Assembly: GCF_014200305.1 (NCBI RefSeq)
Contig: NZ_JACHBL010000001.1
Location: forward strand, 1,550,001 to 1,614,000
Length of the DNA: 64,000 bases
Direction: 5' to 3'
Source: Neomicrococcus lactis
GTDB lineage: Bacteria; Actinomycetota; Actinomycetes; Actinomycetales; Micrococcaceae
Below, one piece after another: positions 57,814 to 64,000 of the stretch (its first letter is position 1; every line of letters begins with the position of its first letter). A program made the translations under genes and the position numbers. A model generated the notes under the pieces. The model ran no database searches, was not told the origin of the DNA, and was given only the letters and a program-made list of their open reading frames with translations.

Positions 57814-58728
57814 ATGACTCAGGATTCCAGCTCCGCCGTCTCCCCCAACGCTCTCGACTCTGCCTCGCTCCGGGCGGTCGCCATCGCTGCGGCTCAGGCC
57901 ACCGGGCCCGGCTTGCGCGCGGCATTTCGCGGCGGCGTGACGTCCCGCGAAAAGACCAATGCTCATGACCTCGTGACGGACTTCGATGAGGACACAGAAC
58001 GGATCCTGGCGGACTATTTGCTCAACGCTTATCCCGAGTCAACGTTCTGGGGCGAAGAGGACACGCAGTCTGATTCAGCAGGCGGAGCCGAGCTCGAATG
58101 GATTGTGGACCCCATTGACGGCACCTCAAACTTCGTTCACGGCATTGCACTGTTTTCCGTTTCCATTGCCGCCACTATCAATCAAGAACTCGTGGCGGCG
58201 GTGGTCTATGACCCGATCGCGGAGATCGTGTTCTCTGCGGATGAGTTCGGGGCCTACATCAATGACACCAAGATTTCGCGCGAAGACGACGCTAGCCAGC
58301 CACTGCGCAGCGACGAACGTTCGCTGAGTTTGCTCACGGATTACCCGTCCGCCGAGGCGATTGCCGAGGATGGGCCGCTCGCCCTCGAGGCGTTCGGCGA
58401 TCTGGTCACGACGTTCGCAACCGTCCGCCGACCCGTGAGTTCGGCCCAATCGCTGGCGCACGTTGCCGCCGGTTGGTCCGATGTCTGGTTCGGCTTCGGG
58501 TTGAAGGCGTGGGACATTGCCGCAGGCGCCTTCATTGTCCAGCAGGCGGGCGGCCATTTCGAGGCGATCGGTGACGCCACCGCGGACACCCTGGCACAGC
58601 GAATCTCGGAGGACGACGACGTTCACCCACTCACAGCCCCGGCCTACTTCGCGCTGGGCCCCGGTGTGGAATCAGAGACGACTTACGGGTGGATTACGCG
58701 GATTCTGGAGCATCGTCAGCGCGGGTAG
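57814..58728 (+). CDS. Inositol monophosphatase family protein
   Basis: A 304-residue Mg-dependent phosphatase. Metal-binding motifs are GEED (80-83), DPIDGTSN (99-106) and WDIAAGAFIVQQAGG near residue 230, the full IMPase set. Substrates in the family include inositol-1-phosphate, histidinol phosphate, fructose-1,6-bisphosphate and PAP, and cannot be told apart here. Its 3' end overlaps the convergent FAD dehydrogenase gene by 35 bases. Confidence 0.9.
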   Translation: MTQDSSSAVSPNALDSASLRAVAIAAAQATGPGLRAAFRGGVTSREKTNAHDLVTDFDEDTERILADYLLNAYPESTFWGEEDTQSDSAGGAELEWIVDPIDGTSNFVHGIALFSVSIAATINQELVAAVVYDPIAEIVFSADEFGAYINDTKISREDDASQPLRSDERSLSLLTDYPSAEAIAEDGPLALEAFGDLVTTFATVRRPVSSAQSLAHVAAGWSDVWFGFGLKAWDIAAGAFIVQQAGGHFEAIGDATADTLAQRISEDDDVHPLTAPAYFALGPGVESETTYGWITRILEHRQRG

Positions 58729-60385
58729 CCGAACGTCCAGCCTTCCTCCCACTAAACAGGCAGCCGCCCAAGAACGTCCCCTCGAGAGAGCGATATCCGT
58801 GGACGCCGCCTCCGCCGAAGCCAGAAGCCTCGCCGGCCGCGAAGAGTCCTGGGACCGGGTCTCCTCCGTCGCGCAGCACGCGGCCGTTCAGATCCGTCTC
58901 CAGTCCGCCGAGCGTCTTGCGCGTCAGCACGTGAAGGCGCACGGCAATCAGTGGTCCGGAGGCAGGATCAACGAGCTTGTTGGGGGCGACCGTTCGGATG
59001 AGCCGGTCCCCCGAGTAAGCACGCGCTTCTCGCACGGCGTCCGCTTGGGCATCAACACCCGCTGACGAAGCTCCGGCATCACGCTCAGCGACGATCGCCT
59101 CCAGCTGTTCGACGTCAATGAGTCCCTCGCCAGTGAGCTGGTTCATTTCATCGGCCAGGTCTCGCACCGAATCAGCCATAACGAAGTCGGCGCCCTGATA
59201 CACAAACGCACGCACCGGATCAGGCATATCCGTTCGTGCCCGCCGCAGGACGTCCCGCACCGACTTGTCCGTCAGGTCAGGATTCTGTTCGGACCCGGAG
59301 AGCGCGAACTCCTTGCCGATGATGTCCCGGTTGAGGATAAACCACGAATAGTCGTGGCCCGTGTGCCGCAAATGCGTGAGCGTGCCCAAGGTATCGAAGC
59401 CTGGCCACAAGCGGTCCGGGAGACGGTTACCTTCGGCATCGAGCCATAAGGAGCTGGGCCCGGGGAGAATTCGGATTCCGTGGTTGGGCCATACGGGACC
59501 CCAGTTCTCCACGCCCTCGGTGTAGTGCCACATGCGGTCGCGGTTGATGACGCGTCCGCCGGAACGCTCCACGGCTTCAATTCCGGAGCCGTCAACGTAG
59601 GCCGGCACTCCCGTGAGGAAGTGCTCCGGCGCCGAGCCCAATCGCTCCGGCCATGCTTCCCGCACCTTGTCCGGGTTTCCGCCGATGCCACCCGTCGCGA
59701 TGATGACGCGAGGGCACGAAAGATTGAATGAACCCACCACCTCGCGGGACGTCGCCTCGCCGCGCTCGGCATTGTCCGGAGCCAAGATCTCGCCCGAAAC
59801 GCCAGTCACAGCACCGGTCTCTGAGTCGAGGTGCAGTTGGTGAAAACGGTGCCGCCACCCGAACCGCACTTGGCCCGTGGACGCAGCCCGCAGAATCCGC
59901 TCGATAAACGGTTTGAGCAGTCCCGGACCGGTGCCCCACGTGATGTGAAAGCGCGGCACCGTGTTGCCGATTCCGCCGCGCTCGCCGCGTTCCGCCCATC
60001 CCACCACGGGGAAGAAGGAGACGCCGCGTTCGCGCAGCCACGCGCGTTTTTCGCCAGCGGCCCACTCCACGTACTTTTGCGCCCAGAGCCGTGGCCAGTA
60101 GTCCTCCGGCCGGTCGAAACCGGCGGTCAGCTCCCAGTCTCGGCGGGCTAACTCGAGCGAATCTTTGACGCCCAAGCGGCGCTGTTCTGGCGAGTCCACG
60201 AGGAACAATCCGCCGAAGCTCCACCAAGCTTGACCGCCCAGATTATTGGGGCCTTCTTGGTCCAGAATCAGGACCGTCTGGCCGGCATCAACTACCTCAC
60301 ATGCGGCAACGAGACCCGCAAGTCCTGCGCCAATGACAATGACGTCGGCGCTGGTATGCGGGTCTCGCTGTGTGCTAGCTCTCAT
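58694..60385 (-). CDS. FAD-binding dehydrogenase (COG3573-like)
   Basis: A 563-residue flavoprotein related to fumarate reductase flavoprotein and ketosteroid dehydrogenases. DVIVIGAGLAGLVAACEV (GAGLAG at 19-24) binds FAD, and the C-terminal LFAAGEASGFGGGGVHGYRS closes the site. GGQAWWSFGGLFLVDSPEQRRLG is distinctive for this predicted oxidoreductase group. It begins nine bases after the ThDP enzyme and so is part of the agmatinase cluster. The reaction is unknown. Confidence 0.83.
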   Translation of the reverse strand: MRASTQRDPHTSADVIVIGAGLAGLVAACEVVDAGQTVLILDQEGPNNLGGQAWWSFGGLFLVDSPEQRRLGVKDSLELARRDWELTAGFDRPEDYWPRLWAQKYVEWAAGEKRAWLRERGVSFFPVVGWAERGERGGIGNTVPRFHITWGTGPGLLKPFIERILRAASTGQVRFGWRHRFHQLHLDSETGAVTGVSGEILAPDNAERGEATSREVVGSFNLSCPRVIIATGGIGGNPDKVREAWPERLGSAPEHFLTGVPAYVDGSGIEAVERSGGRVINRDRMWHYTEGVENWGPVWPNHGIRILPGPSSLWLDAEGNRLPDRLWPGFDTLGTLTHLRHTGHDYSWFILNRDIIGKEFALSGSEQNPDLTDKSVRDVLRRARTDMPDPVRAFVYQGADFVMADSVRDLADEMNQLTGEGLIDVEQLEAIVAERDAGASSAGVDAQADAVREARAYSGDRLIRTVAPNKLVDPASGPLIAVRLHVLTRKTLGGLETDLNGRVLRDGGDPVPGLFAAGEASGFGGGGVHGYRSLEGTFLGGCLFSGRKAGRSATRADDAPESA

Positions 60386-60394
60386 GCCTCCAGA

Positions 60395-62194
60395 CTATGC
60401 GGAGTCGGCTTGCGTGTCCTCTACTTCGTCCAGATGAGTTGGCGCGAACATTTTCAGTAGCGTTTCCACTACGACGACGTTGGGGCCTTCCCCTGCGAAC
60501 GCTTCCGTGAGCGCTTGGCCCACGTTCTCGACGGCCACGCGCTGAGCGGGCACGCCGAAGGATTCTGCGAGCGCTACGAAGTCTGGGCGGGTGAGTTCGG
60601 TGGCGGTTGCCTTACCGAACGTGCCCTCCATGTATTCGCGGAGGATGCCATAGCCGCCATCATCCACAATGAGCCAGGTGACCGGCACGTTGTGTTGCTT
60701 GGCGGTGGCAAGTTCGGCGATGGAGTACATCGAGGAACCGTCACCAGCTACCGCGAGAACTCGTGATGGGGTTTCGTCCCCCTCAGCATCCCGGTTACCG
60801 TGGACAGCCAAGCCCATGGCTCCACCGATAGCGCTCGGGAAACCAAAGCCCAATCCGCCGGCGCCTTGAGCCGAGTGGAACTCGCCAGAACGTGCGTCCC
60901 AGCAGCTCCAGCCCCAGTACGCAGCAATCGTCATATCCCAGAACGTGTGCATGCCATCTGGCACCGCGGCACGGATGTCCGCCATGAACTTGCGTTCCTT
61001 GATCAGGTCCTGAGAGTCTAGGCGCTCTTGCACCTGCTGAAGGACTCGCGAAACGGCCTCAGCTGGCGACACGGACGTTGCTGAAGCCGAAGAGTCCGCG
61101 GAGTCATTCGTCTCGAAAAGCGGAGCCCAGTTGCGGGTGATGGTTCCCGTGCCTGCCGTTGCATCCTGACCGGCGTTGGTCAGCGCATCAGACAAGTACT
61201 CGAGAGCCACTTTAGCGTCGGCACGAATACCGAGGGCCGGCACGTTGGACTCGAGCACGCGAGGCTCGGCGTCAATCTGAATCAGGCGACCGCGCGGGGT
61301 CAGCGTGAAGTAGTTGGAGGAGACTTCGCCGAGCGAAGAGCCCACCACCAACAAGACGTCTGCTTCTTCGAGTAGTTCCGTGGTGTAGCGGTCCTCAATC
61401 CAGGACTGCAAGGACAGTGGGTGCGTCCAAGGGAACGCGCCGTTGCCGCCAGGCGTGCAGATCACGGGAGCGTCCATCTTCTCCGCCACGGCCAGCAACG
61501 CGTCCATACCACCAGAGCGGCGCACGCCGCCGCCGGCCACAATGGCTGGGCGTTCGGCTTCTGAGAGCCAGCGAACGGCTTCATCCACGAGCTCAAGGCG
61601 AGGAGGATGCTCGTACGCTTCGGCCAAAGCATCATCCACGGGAGGAACAAAGACCTCAGCGAGAAGTACGTCCTGCGGAACCTCAATCCACACGGGACCT
61701 TGCGGCACCGTGATGGCGTCAGCCCAAGCGTCTTGAATCGCGGAAGGAATGCCGGATGCGTGGTGCACCGTGCGCTGCGATTTCGTGACGTTGGCAGCCG
61801 AGGCCTTCTGGTCATCGAGCTGATGCAACATGCCCTTACGGCGAGCGCCCAAGCCAGACAGTGGAATCTGGGATGCCACTACCACCATGGGAACGGACGT
61901 GGCATATGCTTCCTGCAAACCAGCCAAGGAGGTCAGTGCGCCAGGGCCGGTAGACAGGAACAGCACGCCCACTTCGCCCGTGGCGCGCGAGTAGCCATCG
62001 GCAGCGAAGGCGGCGTTGTTTTCCACGCGGGAGGACACGAACTGCAGGTTGGAGCGCGAAAGTGCATCGAACAAGCCGAGCGCGTGCTGGCCTGGAATAC
62101 CGAAGACCGTCTTGGCGCCAAGTGCCTCGAGGGTCTCAACTACAAGGTCTCCACCGTTGCGCTGAGCAACCACAGTGTCATTAGCGTTTGTCAT
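60395..62194 (-). CDS. Thiamine-diphosphate enzyme (acetolactate synthase-like)
   Basis: A 599-residue ThDP enzyme with the three-domain layout of acetolactate synthase/benzoylformate decarboxylase. The catalytic Glu58 lies in SSRVENNAAFAADG. The ThDP motif begins GDG (484-486) and ends with DD (511-512) where most members have NN. The frame is open to 62272; the ATG at 62194 matches the family N-terminus and clears the agmatinase stop by 25 bases. Placement after a ureohydrolase hints at a role in arginine or polyamine-derived 2-oxo acids or aldehydes, but the substrate is unknown. Confidence 0.85.
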   Translation of the reverse strand: MTNANDTVVAQRNGGDLVVETLEALGAKTVFGIPGQHALGLFDALSRSNLQFVSSRVENNAAFAADGYSRATGEVGVLFLSTGPGALTSLAGLQEAYATSVPMVVVASQIPLSGLGARRKGMLHQLDDQKASAANVTKSQRTVHHASGIPSAIQDAWADAITVPQGPVWIEVPQDVLLAEVFVPPVDDALAEAYEHPPRLELVDEAVRWLSEAERPAIVAGGGVRRSGGMDALLAVAEKMDAPVICTPGGNGAFPWTHPLSLQSWIEDRYTTELLEEADVLLVVGSSLGEVSSNYFTLTPRGRLIQIDAEPRVLESNVPALGIRADAKVALEYLSDALTNAGQDATAGTGTITRNWAPLFETNDSADSSASATSVSPAEAVSRVLQQVQERLDSQDLIKERKFMADIRAAVPDGMHTFWDMTIAAYWGWSCWDARSGEFHSAQGAGGLGFGFPSAIGGAMGLAVHGNRDAEGDETPSRVLAVAGDGSSMYSIAELATAKQHNVPVTWLIVDDGGYGILREYMEGTFGKATATELTRPDFVALAESFGVPAQRVAVENVGQALTEAFAGEGPNVVVVETLLKMFAPTHLDEVEDTQADSA

Positions 62195-62219
62195 TTTAAA
62201 GTGAGCTCCGTCGTCGTTC

Positions 62220-63221
62220 TCAAGCGCCGGAACCGGCAGCGGTTTCATTCGCAAGCCGCGCCTGATCCGCAAAAAGTGAGATCAAGTCATACGCTACGTG
62301 CGATCCTGCCACACCGGTGATTTCGGCGTGGTCATAGGCGGGAGCGACCTCCACGATGTCAGCGCCCACGAGGTTCATGCCGCGTAGGCCGCGCAAAATC
62401 TCGAGGAGCTCGCGCGAAGTGATGCCGCCGGCTTCAGGCGTACCGGTGCCCGGCGCGTGCGCTGGATCCAGGACGTCGATGTCAATAGAAACGTAGAGCG
62501 GACGGTTGCCGATGCGCTGGCGCAGCTTGTCCACAACCTCGGTCACGCCCTGGTAGTACACGTCAGAGCTCGTGACGATGCCGAAGCCGAAGCGACGGTC
62601 ATCCTCGAGGTCCTTCTTGCCGTAGAGCGGGCCGCGCGTACCGACGTGCGAGATCGCCTCGGTGTCCAAGATGCCCTCTTCAACAGCGCGACGGAACGGG
62701 GTGCCGTGCGTGTATTCGGCGCCGAAGTAGGTGTCCCACGTGTCGAGGTGAGCGTCGAAGTGCAGTAATGCCACAGGCTCGCCTGCTCGCTCGCTAGCTG
62801 CGCGCAAGAGTGGCAGCGCAATGGTGTGGTCGCCACCTAAGGTCAGCAGCTTGGAGCCGTCGGCGGTGAGGTCCAAGGCGTTCTGCTGAACGGTTTCAAT
62901 AGCTTCGTTGATATTGAATGGGTTGACGGCCATGTCTCCCGCGTCCGCCACCTGAATGTGCTCGAACGGGCTCAAGTCCACGGCTGGGTTGTACGGGCGG
63001 ATGAGTCGCGAGGATTCGCGGATGTGGTTGGCGCCGAAACGCGCGCCGGGACGGTAGGAGACGCCGGAGTCGAAAGGGACGCCGACGATTTTCAGGTCTG
63101 CTTGCTGCACTTGATCAAGACGTGGCAGGCGCGCATAGGTTGCCGCTCCCGCGTAGCGCGGGATCTCCGCCGCGTTGATGGGTCCCAATTTGCCGTTCGC
63201 TTCGATGCGAATTTCCTTCAT
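62220..63221 (-). CDS. Agmatinase-family ureohydrolase
   Basis: A 333-residue binuclear manganese ureohydrolase. The ATG at 63221 has AGGAG six bases upstream. Metal ligands are GGDH (129-132), DAHLD (156-160) and SIDIDVLDP (245-253). The family removes urea from agmatine, guanidinobutyrate, guanidinopropionate or related guanidino compounds. The C-terminal [14 protein letters not shown] is typical of agmatinase. It has its own promoter and two palindromes upstream, and heads the ThDP/FAD cluster. Agmatinase is the simplest reading; guanidinobutyrase is a real alternative. Confidence 0.88.
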   Translation of the reverse strand: MKEIRIEANGKLGPINAAEIPRYAGAATYARLPRLDQVQQADLKIVGVPFDSGVSYRPGARFGANHIRESSRLIRPYNPAVDLSPFEHIQVADAGDMAVNPFNINEAIETVQQNALDLTADGSKLLTLGGDHTIALPLLRAASERAGEPVALLHFDAHLDTWDTYFGAEYTHGTPFRRAVEEGILDTEAISHVGTRGPLYGKKDLEDDRRFGFGIVTSSDVYYQGVTEVVDKLRQRIGNRPLYVSIDIDVLDPAHAPGTGTPEAGGITSRELLEILRGLRGMNLVGADIVEVAPAYDHAEITGVAGSHVAYDLISLFADQARLANETAAGSGA

Positions 63222-63236
63222 CGCTTCTCTCCTGGG

Positions 63237-63273
63237 TTGCAGAAAAAGTTGTCTGCAATGAAACAACAGTTTC
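63237..63273. promoter_or_regulatory. Two palindromes in the agmatinase leader
   Basis: TTGCAGA (63237-63243) with TCTGCAA (63252-63258), and GAAAC (63260-63264) with GTTTC (63269-63273), lie 15-52 bases before the agmatinase ATG and around the expected transcription start. They are candidate operators for the XRE-cupin regulator encoded next to them. Confidence 0.55.
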
Positions 63274-63278
63274 TGATA

Positions 63279-63308
63279 ATGCTATTTTCTCGATGTGACG
63301 TAGGTCAA
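63279..63308 (-). promoter_or_regulatory. Sigma-70-type promoter of the agmatinase cluster
   Basis: Minus-strand TTGACC (63303-63308) and TAGCAT (63279-63284) are separated by 18 bases. Transcription would start near 63272, inside the second palindrome. Confidence 0.55.
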
Positions 63309-63351
63309 GTCTGATGTTGCTTGCGGGGTGCCGATCGCACTTTCTGAGCCC

Positions 63352-63951
63352 TTAGTACGACGCCGCAGCTCGCCCTGAGTGCGCAGCCGCTGGCACGAGA
63401 GTCCACAGGACAACGGATTTCGATTCGGTGGGGTTGAGCCACGAGTGCGGTTCGCGCCCGGGGTAAGTCACGGTGTCACCCGCGTAGAGATGGATGGTGT
63501 CCTTCGAGAAACGCACCACAAATTCGCCTTCCACCACGTGAAGCACTTCAAGCTCACAGTCCACACTGTAGAGCTCGGATTCACCTTGGCCAAGGGGTTC
63601 AATATCTGCGCGAATGACTTGGACGCGGCGCTCGCCGTGACCAGTGAGCAATCGCTCGTCGATGCCATGGCCGCCAAGGTTTATTTTGCGGGCTTCATTG
63701 CGCCGCACCACCTTGAGCGGCGGCTCTTCGAAAAGTGATCCAACATCGATGGATAGCGCTTGGCACAAGCTCACGAGAGTGGCCACCGAAGGGGATGTGA
63801 GGTCTCGTTCAACCCTGGACAAGAATCCTTTGGTCAGTCCGGTCGATGCGGCGAGTTGATCCATAGTGAGGCGCTTTTGTTGGCGCGCGGCACGCAATCG
63901 CGCGCCAATCGCTAGTGCTTCCGCGCCTGATTCCAAAGGAATGGCCTTCAT
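63352..63951 (-). CDS. XRE-cupin transcriptional regulator
   Basis: A 199-residue regulator with an N-terminal helix-turn-helix (about 14-70; RLRAARQQKRLTMDQLAAST, then GLTKGFLSRVERDLTSPSVA) and a C-terminal cupin (about 115-185; ELEVLHVVEGEFVVRF, then PGREPHSWLNPTE). This architecture (PuuR-like) often governs polyamine or amino-acid catabolism. It precedes agmatinase in the same direction with 130 bases between, so self and cluster control are both plausible. GGAGC lies five bases before the ATG. The last 49 bases of the window are its upstream region. Confidence 0.9.
   Translation of the reverse strand: MKAIPLESGAEALAIGARLRAARQQKRLTMDQLAASTGLTKGFLSRVERDLTSPSVATLVSLCQALSIDVGSLFEEPPLKVVRRNEARKINLGGHGIDERLLTGHGERRVQVIRADIEPLGQGESELYSVDCELEVLHVVEGEFVVRFSKDTIHLYAGDTVTYPGREPHSWLNPTESKSVVLWTLVPAAAHSGRAAASY
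63354..63366 (+). repeat. Dispersed motif copy over the regulator stop codon
   Basis: AGTACGACGCCGC on the plus strand covers the last codons of the XRE-cupin gene; the remaining stop base lies just outside it. It matches the intergenic copies at 21181 and 23965 exactly. Confidence 0.45.
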
Positions 63952-64000
63952 TTACGCTCCCCACAATTTCTTTAAAACCCACGTCATATGAGCTATTCCT

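Overview
The window looks like a chromosomal segment from a moderately GC-rich actinobacterium, most likely of the Micrococcaceae (Arthrobacter/Rothia/Kocuria relatives). The reasons are the set of families present: an Rpf resuscitation-promoting factor with LysM, a monomeric NADP isocitrate dehydrogenase, a four-gene sdhCDAB operon, a PerM-like (DUF6350) membrane protein beside purN, an MgtA-type mannosyltransferase and a DrrA/ABC-2 exporter. I saw no rRNA, tRNA, CRISPR array, prophage, integrase or insertion sequence. Most genes are ordinary housekeeping, transport or regulation. The species call is inference from gene content only.

Layout. 1-9.2 kb (minus strand) is a nucleoside uptake and salvage island: a BMP-type lipoprotein, an ABC ATPase with two permeases, cytidine deaminase, thymidine phosphorylase, a DedA membrane protein and adenosine deaminase (cut by the window edge). 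9.4-11.8 kb holds an M20 amidohydrolase and manC. 12.0-15.5 kb is sdhCDAB on the plus strand. 15.7-17.1 kb is a SAM-I riboswitch followed by a DszC/SfnB-like flavin monooxygenase, a likely sulfur-scavenging unit. 17.2-19.9 kb has trpS, exonuclease III and a membrane protein. 19.9-25.3 kb has two MFS transporters flanking a three-gene ABC-2 exporter operon. 25.4-27.5 kb is a Fur/PerR-like regulator overlapping a catalase gene.

27.6-29.4 kb encodes a large, low-complexity, membrane-anchored acidic protein. 29.6-31.8 kb is glyA-folD (one-carbon metabolism). 31.9-34.0 kb has a gamma-carbonic-anhydrase-like protein and a glutamate-cysteine-ligase-family protein. 34.0-34.4 kb is a noncoding interval with a long inverted repeat and six 21-bp tandem repeats. 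34.4-38.4 kb has icd and purH; purN and a perM-like gene lie 4-6 kb further on, separated by an atypical Nramp transporter and an MFS transporter. 44.5-49 kb holds an AEC transporter, a mannosyltransferase, CsbD, an FMN reductase and Rpf. 49.4-57.7 kb holds a TetR regulator, a hydroxyacid dehydrogenase, a YihY/BrkB protein, aroQ, a siderophore-interacting flavoprotein, a thioesterase, an APP1-type phosphatase, a PNPOx-like protein and a DHA2 exporter. 57.8-64 kb ends with an inositol-phosphatase-family gene and a minus-strand cluster: XRE-cupin regulator, agmatinase-family ureohydrolase, ThDP enzyme and FAD dehydrogenase.

The points most worth a second look are the SAM-I riboswitch controlling a single DszC-like monooxygenase, a dispersed 13-16 bp intergenic motif (AGTACGACGCCGC, with or without an extra ACG), the repeat array near icd, the palindromes ahead of the agmatinase cluster, the DPGN-less Nramp protein and the low-complexity anchored protein. 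I did not find a clearly new defence or mobile system.
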